Positions 5,684 to 14,304 of a DNA stretch of 64,000 bases are shown here, piece after piece (position 1 is the first letter of the stretch; every line of letters starts with the position of its first letter). The position numbers were made by a program, and so were the translations under genes. This stretch comes from Flavobacterium sp. AED (GTDB taxonomy: Bacteria; Bacteroidota; Bacteroidia; Flavobacteriales; Flavobacteriaceae): the NCBI RefSeq assembly GCF_000812945.1, contig NZ_JSYM01000004.1, positions 62,001 to 126,000 on the forward strand, written 5' to 3'. Under the pieces are notes generated by a model that was not told the origin of the DNA, made no database searches, and saw only the letters and a list, made by a program, of their open reading frames with translations.

Positions 5684-8296
5684 ATGACAAGACCTATTTT
5701 CTTCCTTTTACTCTTTACAACTCTGACCATATTCGGACAGAAAGCACTTATCCAAGAAGATAAAATATACCATACAATTGATGTTTTTGTAGCAAATCCA
5801 TCCGCTGAAAACTTACAAAATCTCACTGCAACCGAAAAGGAATTTTACAAAAGTCCAAAACCAAAATCCAAAAATGAACTACTTGCCCTAGTCGTATTAA
5901 ATTGCAATATCGCTTTCTACCAAACCCAATTTGGCCAAACCAATCAAGCGATTTCAAGCTACGAAAAAGCATGGCAACTTTATCAAAAGAACAAACTCAA
6001 GGATTATGACATTATCGAATATTGTCTGAAACCGCTAGGAAATTTATACACGATTTTAGGTGATTACGACAATGCCGAAAACACCATCAAACAGTATTAT
6101 TTCATTGCCAATGCCGAGAAAAACCAATCGCAAAAAATAGCTGCCATTCTCAATTTATCGAACGTGTATCAAAGCTCAGGAAAGAGTGTATTAGCTATAG
6201 AATTGTTAGAAAAAACCATTAAAACAGAGCAACTCTCAAACGCCCAAAAAGGGATTTTACTCAATAATTTGGGCGCTAATTATATTATTAGCAGTCACGC
6301 AACAAGTATAAATTCAGATGAATATCGAAAAGCTCAAAACGCATTCGAAATGTCTAAAAAATTATTAGAAAAAGAAAAAAGCCAATCCGAAACACTATCT
6401 AATGTTTACCGAAACTTAGTTTCGATTTATAGTCAGCAACAAAACTTTGAACGTGCCAATTCGTATTTTGAAAAGGCAAGAAAACTATTTTTGGAAACCA
6501 ACAACAAAGAACCCAGAAAAATAGCCAAACTTGATTATGAAAATGCTTTACTGCTATTTGAACAGAAAAAATATACCGAAGCAACTGTATTCATTTCGAA
6601 TGTTTTCAAAATTTTAATTCCTAATTACTCCAATAAAAAAAACATTCTGCCCAACCAAAGTTCCCTTTATTCCGAAACCGTTTTACTGGACGCGCTAGAT
6701 TTACAGGCAGCTGTTTTTCAAAAACAAAATCAACCAAAAAAAGCATTGGAAGACTATGCGCTTTCATTCCATATCGAAGATTTATTTGCCAATCTTTTAG
6801 TTTATGAGAACTCGAAAATCATCAACCAAACCCGCGTTAGAAACCGCACCGAAAAATGCATCGCCATCTATGATTTTCTCTATCAAAAGGAGAAAAAAAG
6901 CAGCTATATAGAAAGTGCTTTCCAATTAGCTGAACGAACAAAATCAGGTGTTTTAAAAAATTATCTTACTCAAAACAAAACTATTTCTAAGTCCGAAAAA
7001 TTGCATTTAGAGCAATTGCAAAACTGGAGTAATGCCATCATCAAAGAACAGCAAAAAGGATCTTTAGCCAATATTTCAAAAATAAATGAAGCCATCAAAA
7101 AGCAAAATTCATTAATGCTTTCACTAAAAAATATTCGCATCAAAAATGCTTATTCTGTTCCTGAAAATTTAAATCTAACCGCTTTATTTTCGAAGCTGGA
7201 AAAAGACAAAGCCGTTATCGTCTATTATTTCTCAGGCTATGAAAAAGTATATTCTTTTACTTTGGAAAACCAACAAATAAAACTAAACTCCTTTAGTAAC
7301 GAAGCACATTCCATTGCTAGAATCTGGCAATTCTTAGACTATTTTAGTGATGCAAATACCATTACAAATGATATAAAAGGCTACAATAAAAAGGGTAAAA
7401 TTGCTTTTGATTTACTGAAATTACCCAAAAACACAATCCATAAAAACCTCATTATTATTCCTGATGGTATTCTTAATTTTCTTCCGTTTGAAGCTTTAAT
7501 CACTAAAGAAACCACAACGAGTAATTTTGCCAAAATGCATTATTTATTGAATGATTTCCAGATTGCCTACAACAATTCGGCTACATTTTATTTGAATACA
7601 AAACCATTTTCGACGGAGCAACAAACAGTTCTAGGGATATTTCCTGTTTTTGAAAAAACAGCTTACGAATTAGCTTTTTCGAAAGACGAAATGCAATCCA
7701 TAAAAAATAATTTTGAAGGCCGGTTTTTTGAAAATGCAGCCGCAACATTCAATAATTTTAAAACCAACGCTCCTAATTATTCGATTCTGCATTTGTCTAC
7801 ACACGCTTCTTCTGGCGATATCGAAACACCGGCCAGCATCAAATTTTATGATCAGGAGATTTTATATTCGGAATTATACAACCTAAAAATCAATCCTGAT
7901 TTAGTAGTACTGAGTGCCTGTGAAACCGGAATTGGAAAACTATACAAATCCGAAGGAGCAATGAGTATTGCCAGAGGTTTTCAGTTTGCAGGAGCACAAA
8001 ATTTATTATTTTCTCTGTGGAAAGTAAACGACTATACAACATCCGTTTTCATGGATGATTTTTATAAAAACATAAAAAACAATCCATCTTACTTTGAAGC
8101 CAATGCCAATACAAAACTTAATTTCTTGAATAATAAAAGTATTCCTAATGCCAAAAAATCACCTTATTACTGGAGTGCATTTGTTTATTATGGCGGAATT
8201 GAAACAAAAAGTAATCCTATAAATTATATTTTTTACAGTATTGGTTTTTTGATTCTAATTGGATTATTTTTGGTTTTCAATCGCAACCGAAAATGA
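5684..8296 (+). CDS. TPR-CHAT domain protein: caspase-like protease, periplasmic and C-terminally membrane-anchored
   Basis: An 870-residue protein from the ATG at 5684; the TTG at 5663 would start inside the inverted repeat. Residues 1-19 are a signal peptide (MTRPIFFLLLFTTLTIFG). Residues about 60-420 contain TPR hairpins (AISSYEKAWQLYQK, AQNAFEMSKKLLEK, ANSYFEKARKLFLE). Residues about 570-835 form a CHAT domain with the catalytic dyad His707 (LHLSTHASSGD) and Cys746 (VVLSACETGIG). One transmembrane segment at about 846-863 is followed by a basic tail NRNRK. TPR and CHAT should thus face the periplasm. The dyad is intact, so an active cysteine peptidase is expected. It overlaps the aspartyl protease gene by 4 bases (ATGA), implying translational coupling. 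Substrates are unknown; the nearby TPR anti-sigma factor is a candidate. Confidence 0.9.
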   Translation: MTRPIFFLLLFTTLTIFGQKALIQEDKIYHTIDVFVANPSAENLQNLTATEKEFYKSPKPKSKNELLALVVLNCNIAFYQTQFGQTNQAISSYEKAWQLYQKNKLKDYDIIEYCLKPLGNLYTILGDYDNAENTIKQYYFIANAEKNQSQKIAAILNLSNVYQSSGKSVLAIELLEKTIKTEQLSNAQKGILLNNLGANYIISSHATSINSDEYRKAQNAFEMSKKLLEKEKSQSETLSNVYRNLVSIYSQQQNFERANSYFEKARKLFLETNNKEPRKIAKLDYENALLLFEQKKYTEATVFISNVFKILIPNYSNKKNILPNQSSLYSETVLLDALDLQAAVFQKQNQPKKALEDYALSFHIEDLFANLLVYENSKIINQTRVRNRTEKCIAIYDFLYQKEKKSSYIESAFQLAERTKSGVLKNYLTQNKTISKSEKLHLEQLQNWSNAIIKEQQKGSLANISKINEAIKKQNSLMLSLKNIRIKNAYSVPENLNLTALFSKLEKDKAVIVYYFSGYEKVYSFTLENQQIKLNSFSNEAHSIARIWQFLDYFSDANTITNDIKGYNKKGKIAFDLLKLPKNTIHKNLIIIPDGILNFLPFEALITKETTTSNFAKMHYLLNDFQIAYNNSATFYLNTKPFSTEQQTVLGIFPVFEKTAYELAFSKDEMQSIKNNFEGRFFENAAATFNNFKTNAPNYSILHLSTHASSGDIETPASIKFYDQEILYSELYNLKINPDLVVLSACETGIGKLYKSEGAMSIARGFQFAGAQNLLFSLWKVNDYTTSVFMDDFYKNIKNNPSYFEANANTKLNFLNNKSIPNAKKSPYYWSAFVYYGGIETKSNPINYIFYSIGFLILIGLFLVFNRNRK

Positions 8297-8769
8297 AAAA
8301 CCTCCACGATATTCTTAAGAAAGAAAACTACAAAAAAGTAAAATTTAAGATTACCAAAACACAGCATCTTTTAATAAAGGCAAAAATCAATGGTGTCATA
8401 GGAAACTTCATTCTGGATACGGGAGCTTCAAACAGTTGTGTGGGATTTGAAAGTATCGATTTGTTTTTATTGAATGCTGAAAAATCGAAGACCAAAGCAT
8501 CGGGAGCTGGCGCAACCGGAATGCATACACAAATTGCCACAACTAACGTTCTTCAACTGGGCAACTGGAAAGATTTAGAGTTTGATCTTGTAATTTTCGA
8601 TTTATCTCACGTGAATGAAGCACTGATGCAACACAAATCAAAACCTGTTCATGGAATCATAGGTGCTGATGTTTTGATGAAAGGGAAAGGGATAATCGAT
8701 TACTTTAATCATTACTTGTATTTGAAGCACTATACTTTTTCAACGAAAAATAAGCAACAATACCACTAA
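8293..8769 (+). CDS. Retropepsin-like (clan AA) aspartyl protease
   Basis: A 158-residue protein with one catalytic motif, ILDTGASNSCVGF (Asp42), and the second family hallmark HGIIGADVLMKGKGIIDYF near residues 117-135. One DTG motif in a short chain means the active enzyme should be a homodimer, as in retroviral proteases and bacterial relatives. No signal peptide or membrane segment is visible, so it should be cytosolic, opposite the membrane from the CHAT domain encoded just upstream. The start codon overlaps the CHAT stop codon (ATGA). Its last 65 bases overlap the 3' end of the convergent MFS gene. Substrate unknown; the coupling suggests a shared pathway with the CHAT protein. Confidence 0.88.
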   Translation: MKNLHDILKKENYKKVKFKITKTQHLLIKAKINGVIGNFILDTGASNSCVGFESIDLFLLNAEKSKTKASGAGATGMHTQIATTNVLQLGNWKDLEFDLVIFDLSHVNEALMQHKSKPVHGIIGADVLMKGKGIIDYFNHYLYLKHYTFSTKNKQQYH

Positions 8770-9940
8770 TCATCATCAATAAACCACCAAGAATAAATGG
8801 CATTCCTGCAAATTCAAATGGTGCCCCTTTATGTGTAAAATAATAAAAAAGACTCGACATTACTGGTGGTCCAATAATAGTTGCGGCACTCGTTAAACTC
8901 GCAATTGTTCCTTGAATTTCGCCTTGTTCTGATGGCAAAACATGATTCGTAATGATAGCCCGCAATGATGGACCGGCAATTCCTGCAAGACAATATGGAA
9001 TCAAAAAGAGAAACATCATCCAGCTTTCTGAAACAAAAGCAAACAAAAACATTCCAATAGTATATAATGTCATTCCAACATAAATACTTTTTTCATTTCC
9101 TAGTTTTCGACTAGTCCATCGTATCAATCCTCCTTGAACAAGACTTACTAAAACCCCAACAACGCCCAACGAAATTCCGACCATTTTTTCGTCCCAACTA
9201 AATTTGTACATCGTAAAATAACTCCAGTTACTTTCTACCGCATGTCCCGCAACATAAATCAAAAACAGGGCGAATAATAATCCATATAGTGAAGGGTATT
9301 TCTTTAAATTCAAAAAAGCACCAATTGGATTGGCTCTTTTTAAATTAACGGGTCTTCTATTTTCTTTTGATAATGATTCCGGTAAAATAAAATAACCGTA
9401 CAAGAAATTCAGCAAGCACAAAACTGCCGCTGCATAAAACGGAATCCTAGATCCGTAATGCCCCAAAACACCGCCTATAACGGGTCCAATTATAAATCCT
9501 AGCCCAAAAGCCACACCAATCATTCCGAAGTTTTTGGCTCTATTCTCTGGCGTACTCACATCAGCTATATATGCCGAAGCGGTTGAAATACTCGCACCTG
9601 TTAATCCTGCAATTATTCTTCCTACAAATAGCCATGTAATTGTTGGGGCAAACGCCAACAATATATAATCCAATGAAAAGGCAAAAAGCGAAATTAAAAT
9701 TATGGGTCTTCGCCCAAATTTATCACTCAAATTACCAATTAAAGGTGCAAACATAAATTGAGTTATCGCATAAGCAAATGTTAACCAACCGCCATATTTT
9801 GCTGCATCACTAACATCACCATGTATTAATTCTTTAATCAATTTTGGAATAACTGGAATGATAATTCCCCAACCAGTTATATCAATTAGCATTGTGATGA
9901 AGATAAAGCTGATAGCGGCCTGTTTTTTATTTGATGCCAT
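8705..9940 (-). CDS. MFS drug exporter, TetA-like (TCR/Tet family)
   Basis: A 411-residue protein from the ATG at 9938-9940 (MASNKKQAAISFIF); 11 extra upstream codons from 9973 are unlikely. Twelve hydrophobic segments are visible. The motif-A loop between TM2 and TM3 is GNLSDKFGRRPIIL, and the segment GRIIAGLTGASISTASAYIA (TM4-5) followed by ADVSTPENRAKNFGMIG is typical of TetA-type proton antiporters. It should export a drug or metabolite across the inner membrane; the substrate cannot be assigned. Its stop region overlaps the retropepsin gene 3' end by 65 bases in antisense. A strong hairpin separates it from sucB upstream, so it is transcribed on its own. Confidence 0.9.
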   Translation of the reverse strand: MASNKKQAAISFIFITMLIDITGWGIIIPVIPKLIKELIHGDVSDAAKYGGWLTFAYAITQFMFAPLIGNLSDKFGRRPIILISLFAFSLDYILLAFAPTITWLFVGRIIAGLTGASISTASAYIADVSTPENRAKNFGMIGVAFGLGFIIGPVIGGVLGHYGSRIPFYAAAVLCLLNFLYGYFILPESLSKENRRPVNLKRANPIGAFLNLKKYPSLYGLLFALFLIYVAGHAVESNWSYFTMYKFSWDEKMVGISLGVVGVLVSLVQGGLIRWTSRKLGNEKSIYVGMTLYTIGMFLFAFVSESWMMFLFLIPYCLAGIAGPSLRAIITNHVLPSEQGEIQGTIASLTSAATIIGPPVMSSLFYYFTHKGAPFEFAGMPFILGGLLMMISGIVAYFSLKKYSASNTSND

Positions 9941-9972
9941 AAAATAGTATTCGTTAAAAAGGCAAATAAACA

Positions 9973-10008
9973 AAAAATCCGTTTAGAAAATTTTCTAAAC
10001 GGATTTTT
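9973..10008 (-). terminator. Intrinsic terminator after sucB
   Basis: A perfect 18-bp palindrome: AAAAATCCGTTTAGAAAA (9973-9990) with its exact complement (9991-10008). It lies 21 bases past the sucB stop on the minus strand and ends in a T-rich arm. It probably ends sucAB transcription before the MFS gene. Confidence 0.85.
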
Positions 10009-10029
10009 GTTATTTATGAATTTGTTGAA

Positions 10030-11256
10030 TTACAATTCTAATGCTTTTTTAGGATTGTTATCCAACAATAATTCTAATGGATTTTCTAAAGCTTCTTTTA
10101 CTGCTACCAAGAAACCAACAGACTCACGTCCATCAATAATTCTATGGTCATAAGATAAAGCAACGTACATCATTGGGTGAATTTCCACTTTACCGTTTAC
10201 GGCAATTGGACGCTCGATAATGTTGTGCATTCCAAGTATTCCGGATTGTGGAGGATTGATAATTGGCGTACTCAACATACTTCCAAAAACACCACCATTA
10301 GTAATTGTGAACGTTCCACCAGTCATATCATCAACTGTGATTTGTCCGTCACGCGCTTTTAATGCTAATCTTTTAATATCAGCTTCAACTCCACGGAAAG
10401 TTAAGTTTTCAGCATTACGAACTACAGGAACCATTAATCCTTTTGGTCCTGAAACCGCAATTGAAATATCGCAAAAATCGAAAGCAATCTTATGATCACC
10501 ATCCATCATTGAATTTACATCTGGGAATAATTTTAATGCTCTGGTTACTGCTTTGGTAAAGAAAGACATGTATCCTAAACCAATTCCACCATGTTTTGCT
10601 TTGAACGCATCTTTGTATTCATTACGAATCAAGTTGATTGGCGTCATGTTTACTTCGTTGAAAGTAGTCAACATCGCTGTTTCGTTTTTAGCGGCAACTA
10701 ATCTCTCCGCCACTTTTCTACGTAACATAGATAATTTAGTACGCTCTGTTCCACGAGATCCACCTGTAGGTGTTCCCATAGATGGCACTGCATTTACGGC
10801 ATCATCTTTAGTGATTCTTCCGTCTTTTCCAGTTCCTGTTACTGAAGCTGGTGCTATATTTTTTTCGTCTAATATTTTTCTCGCAGCTGGAGATGGAGTT
10901 CCTGAAGCGTAAGTCGCTGCGGGAGCTGCCGCTACCGGTGCCGCTTTTGGTGCTTCTGCTTTAACTTCAGCTTTTGGTGCTTCAACTGCTGCCGCTGGTG
11001 CAGCACCAGATGGTTTTGCAGCACTAGTGTCAATTAAACAAACTACTGCTCCTACTGCTACAGCATCGCCTTCTTCTGCTTTTAATGTAATGATTCCACT
11101 TGCTTCTGCAGGCAATTCTAATGTTGCTTTATCAGAATCAACCTCAGCAATTGCTTGGTCTTTCTCTACATAGTCTCCGTCTTTTACCAACCAAGTTGCA
11201 ATTTCAACTTCTTTTATAGATTCCCCTGGTGATGGGACTTTCATTTCTAAAATCAT
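10030..11256 (-). CDS. sucB: 2-oxoglutarate dehydrogenase E2, dihydrolipoyllysine succinyltransferase
   Basis: A 408-residue protein. Residues 1-76 form the lipoyl domain with the lipoylated Lys43 in [14 protein letters not shown] flexible Ala/Pro/Lys linker (about 80-115) precedes the peripheral subunit-binding domain at about 118-155 ([20 protein letters not shown]). Residues 175-408 are the acyltransferase core with the catalytic motif [11 protein letters not shown] near the C-terminus. It transfers succinyl groups from E1 to CoA in the TCA cycle, as the 24-mer core of the complex. sucA lies upstream on the same strand, separated by 159 bases that include an interspersed repeat. The distinction from pyruvate dehydrogenase E2 rests on single lipoyl domain, length and the adjoining E1o gene. 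Confidence 0.96.
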   Translation of the reverse strand: MILEMKVPSPGESIKEVEIATWLVKDGDYVEKDQAIAEVDSDKATLELPAEASGIITLKAEEGDAVAVGAVVCLIDTSAAKPSGAAPAAAVEAPKAEVKAEAPKAAPVAAAPAATYASGTPSPAARKILDEKNIAPASVTGTGKDGRITKDDAVNAVPSMGTPTGGSRGTERTKLSMLRRKVAERLVAAKNETAMLTTFNEVNMTPINLIRNEYKDAFKAKHGGIGLGYMSFFTKAVTRALKLFPDVNSMMDGDHKIAFDFCDISIAVSGPKGLMVPVVRNAENLTFRGVEADIKRLALKARDGQITVDDMTGGTFTITNGGVFGSMLSTPIINPPQSGILGMHNIIERPIAVNGKVEIHPMMYVALSYDHRIIDGRESVGFLVAVKEALENPLELLLDNNPKKALEL

Positions 11257-11328
11257 GTTCTATTATTTTAAATTATGAATTTTAAATTTTAAATTGTTCT
11301 AAAACAACCTATGCTTATTATATGTACC

Positions 11329-11412
11329 ATTTTAGCCCCGATAGTAGTGAAAATCCTTTTTATTTTTTCTTTAAAAATAAAAAGATTGCAACGAATAGCG
11401 GGAAATAGCTCC
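11329..11412 (-). repeat. Interspersed repeat, copy B, between sucA and sucB
   Basis: Read on the minus strand this begins GGAGCTATTTCCCGCT and ends ATCGGGGCTAAAATGG, matching both ends of the element at 3071-3177. The central stem is a perfect 12-bp inverted repeat, CTTTTTATTTTT (11356-11367) with 11373-11384, unrelated in sequence to the stem of copy A. It lies just past the sucA stop codon and may act as an mRNA 3'-end or processing structure. That role is inferred. Confidence 0.7.
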
Positions 11413-11415
11413 TTA

Positions 11416-14187
11416 TTATCTAAATAAATTTTTATCGAATACCATTCGTATTGCATCGGCCTGACGGCGTTTTGCTCTTGTATAACTTCCTGCTGCCGGT
11501 GCTGCATACGCTTTTAGTGAAGCCAATCTCCATTTTACTAAATCGAAATTCATCAACATATAGCTGTAAGCTCCCATGTTTTTAGGCTCTTCTTGTGCCC
11601 AAACATAATCATCCGCGTTTGGATATTTAGCGATAATCGCTTTTAATTGTTCTACCGGTAATGGGAACAATTGTTCGATTCTAACTACAGCAACATCATT
11701 ACGACCGTTATTTTCTCTTTCGGCAGTGATGTCATAATAGAATTTACCGGTACAGAAAACTAATGTTTTCACATCCGCTTTATTTACTGTTACATCATCA
11801 AATGTTTCTTGGAAACTACCATTTGCAAATTCTTCAACAGAAGAAACAACTCTTGGATCACGCAATAAACTTTTTGGTGTGAACACAATAAGTGGCTTAC
11901 GGAAAGTAGTTTTCATTTGTCTTCTCAACAAGTGGAAAAAGTTGGCTGGCGTTGTACAATCAGCAACATACATGTTTTGTCTGGCACACAATTGTAAATA
12001 ACGTTCCATTCTTGCAGATGAATGCTCTGCTCCTTGTCCTTCGTAACCGTGAGGCAATAATAAAACGATACCGTTTTGATTGTTCCATTTATCTTCTCCA
12101 CAAGAAATATATTGGTCAATCATAATTTGGGCTCCATTACTGAAATCTCCAAACTGTGCTTCCCATATTGTAAGTGTATTTGGGTTTGCTAAAGCATAGC
12201 CATAATCAAAACCTAAAACACCATATTCAGATAAAAGAGAATTGAAAATATTGAATTTCCCTTTTTTGTTTTCGATAGCATTCAATAAGATTACTTCTTC
12301 TTCAGAATCTTCTACTTTAACAACAGCGTGACGGTGAGAGAATGTACCACGCTCTACGTCTTGACCTGAAATACGAATATCAAAACCTTCTGTCAAAAGC
12401 GAACCATAAGCTAATGCCTCAGCAGTTCCCCAATCTATAGTGTTATTGTCGTAACCCGTTTTTCTATCAGTAACAATTTTAGTTATTTTATTGATGAACT
12501 TCTTATCTGACGGTAAGCTTGAGATTGTTTTTATGATAGAATCTAATCCGTCTTTAGAATACGAAGTATCTACATTTAAAAGCATTTGCTTGTCAGTAAC
12601 TTGCTCAAAACCTTTCCATTCATTTTTCATAAATGGAGTAATTATTGTCAGGTCTTTTTTACGGGAAGCTTCAAGATTTACTTCAAGATTAGATTTGTAT
12701 TCTTTTTCTAATCCGTTTACATAAGTAGCATCAATAACTCCTTCTGACAATAGCTTTTCAGCATAAATATCTCTAGGATTTTGATGTTTTGCAATGATTT
12801 TATACAAAACTGGCTGCGTGAAACGAGGTTCATCACCTTCATTATGTCCGTATTTTCTATATCCTAATAAATCGATGAATACATCACGACCAAATTGCAT
12901 TCTGAAATCCAAAGCAAATGACATAGCGTGTACAACGGCCTCTGCATCATCTGCATTTACGTGTAATACAGGCGAAAGTGTTACTTTGGCAACATCTGTA
13001 CAATAGGTTGATGAACGAGCATCCAGATAATTAGTTGTAAAACCTACCTGATTGTTGATTACAATGTGAATTGTACCTCCCGTTTTATATCCATCTAATT
13101 GTGCCATTTGCACTATTTCATAAAGAATTCCCTGACCAGCAATTGCGGCATCCCCGTGAACGGCAATTGGCAATACTTTAGAGAAATCATTAGGAAAATA
13201 TTTATCTTGTTTTGCTCTTGTAATTCCTTCGATTACTGCACCTACAGTTTCAAGGTGAGAAGGATTTGGAGCTAAATTAATATTTATTTTTTTACCTGTA
13301 CTGGTAACTTTGTCAGCGGTAAGACCTAAATGGTATTTTACGTCACCATCAAAATATTCCTGATCGTAATCTTTACCGTCAAACTCACCAAAAATGTCTT
13401 GGGTTGATTTACCAAAAATATTGGCTAAAACATTCAAACGACCTCTGTGTGCCATTCCCATTACAAATTGTTCAACTCCTTTTTCTGCAGCTTTTTCAAT
13501 TAAGGCATCCAAAGCAGGAATTACAGATTCCCCTCCTTCAAGTGAAAATCGTTTTTGACCAACATATTTTGTATGCAAGAAATTTTCAAAAGAAACTGCT
13601 TGATTTAATTTATTAAGAATCGATTTCTTTTCATCAGCAGAAAAATTAGGCTGATTATCGTTTATACCTAATTTATCTTGAATCCAAGTAATCATTTCAG
13701 GCTTACGAATATACATATACTCCACTCCAATGTGTTGACAGTATATTGCTTCGAGATGTCCTATAATTTCTTGAAGTGTACAAGGCTGAATACCGATAAC
13801 TTTTGCCGCATCAAAAACCGTATTTAAATCGGCCGCAGAAAGCGAAAAATTTGCGATATCAAGTGTAGGTAAAGTCGCTCTTCTCTCTCTTACTGGATTT
13901 GTTTTTGTAAACAAATGTCCACGAGAACGGTACCCGTCAATTAATTTTAGTACGTTGAATTCTTTTTGAAGTTTTTCTGATACGTGAGTACTCTCCATAT
14001 TCCCAGAAGCTACATTTGCAATGTAGGTTACTGGATTCTCCTCATTATAAGTAGTCATCCCAAAGTCAAAACCTTGAAAAAAACTTCTCCAACTTGGCTC
14101 TACGCTATCTGGATTTACTAAATATTGATCGTATAATTGTGCGAAAAATTCGGTGTGTGCTGCGTTTAAAAATGAAAACCTATCCAT
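11416..14187 (-). CDS. sucA: 2-oxoglutarate dehydrogenase E1 component
   Basis: A 923-residue protein from the ATG at 14185-14187 (MDRFSFLNAAHTEFFAQLYD), the usual E1o N-terminus; 13 upstream codons in frame are ignored. Family landmarks are the N-terminal E2-binding helix, SWRSFFQGFDFG, the thiamine-diphosphate region (FVMGMAHRGRLNVLANIFGK; AVHGDAAIAGQGI; TTNYLDARSSTYCTDVAK), and the C-terminal PHGYEGQGAEHSSARMERYL and AQEEPKNMGAYSYM. It decarboxylates 2-oxoglutarate and succinylates the lipoyl group of SucB in the TCA cycle. Length is normal for the Bacteroidetes form. sucB follows after a repeat-containing gap. A divergent outer-membrane protein gene starts 117 bases upstream. Confidence 0.97.
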   Translation of the reverse strand: MDRFSFLNAAHTEFFAQLYDQYLVNPDSVEPSWRSFFQGFDFGMTTYNEENPVTYIANVASGNMESTHVSEKLQKEFNVLKLIDGYRSRGHLFTKTNPVRERRATLPTLDIANFSLSAADLNTVFDAAKVIGIQPCTLQEIIGHLEAIYCQHIGVEYMYIRKPEMITWIQDKLGINDNQPNFSADEKKSILNKLNQAVSFENFLHTKYVGQKRFSLEGGESVIPALDALIEKAAEKGVEQFVMGMAHRGRLNVLANIFGKSTQDIFGEFDGKDYDQEYFDGDVKYHLGLTADKVTSTGKKININLAPNPSHLETVGAVIEGITRAKQDKYFPNDFSKVLPIAVHGDAAIAGQGILYEIVQMAQLDGYKTGGTIHIVINNQVGFTTNYLDARSSTYCTDVAKVTLSPVLHVNADDAEAVVHAMSFALDFRMQFGRDVFIDLLGYRKYGHNEGDEPRFTQPVLYKIIAKHQNPRDIYAEKLLSEGVIDATYVNGLEKEYKSNLEVNLEASRKKDLTIITPFMKNEWKGFEQVTDKQMLLNVDTSYSKDGLDSIIKTISSLPSDKKFINKITKIVTDRKTGYDNNTIDWGTAEALAYGSLLTEGFDIRISGQDVERGTFSHRHAVVKVEDSEEEVILLNAIENKKGKFNIFNSLLSEYGVLGFDYGYALANPNTLTIWEAQFGDFSNGAQIMIDQYISCGEDKWNNQNGIVLLLPHGYEGQGAEHSSARMERYLQLCARQNMYVADCTTPANFFHLLRRQMKTTFRKPLIVFTPKSLLRDPRVVSSVEEFANGSFQETFDDVTVNKADVKTLVFCTGKFYYDITAERENNGRNDVAVVRIEQLFPLPVEQLKAIIAKYPNADDYVWAQEEPKNMGAYSYMLMNFDLVKWRLASLKAYAAPAAGSYTRAKRRQADAIRMVFDKNLFR

Positions 14188-14257
14188 AATGCTAGTGAAT
14201 ATACTTTTTGTTAAATAGTTTGACAAAAGTACAATAATCCAGTATATCTAAATCTAT

Positions 14258-14281
14258 TTTTTACGTACTTTTACGTAAAAA
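14258..14281. promoter_or_regulatory. 10-bp inverted repeat in the sucA/beta-barrel divergent region
   Basis: TTTTTACGTA (14258-14267) and its exact complement (14272-14281) are separated by CTTT. The site lies between two divergent genes, about 70 bases from the sucA start and 24 bases from the beta-barrel gene start, where an operator would be expected. On the minus strand TACTTTTG (14231-14224) matches the Bacteroidetes -7 element for sucA. No regulator is identified. Confidence 0.4.
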
Positions 14282-14304
14282 TTTGTTAAAAAAACCCTCA
14301 AAAC

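Noticed and set aside
5602..5826. Minus-strand frame containing HKSHKRKAKG
   Set aside because: It is the translated right arm of the inverted repeat running into CHAT antisense; the same peptide appears from the left arm, so it reflects the repeat, not a protein.
5684..8769. Interpretation as a CRISPR-linked or gasdermin CHAT defence system
   Set aside because: No cas gene, gasdermin-like pore protein or adaptor death domain is nearby, and the CHAT protein has a signal peptide, unlike the cytosolic defence proteases.
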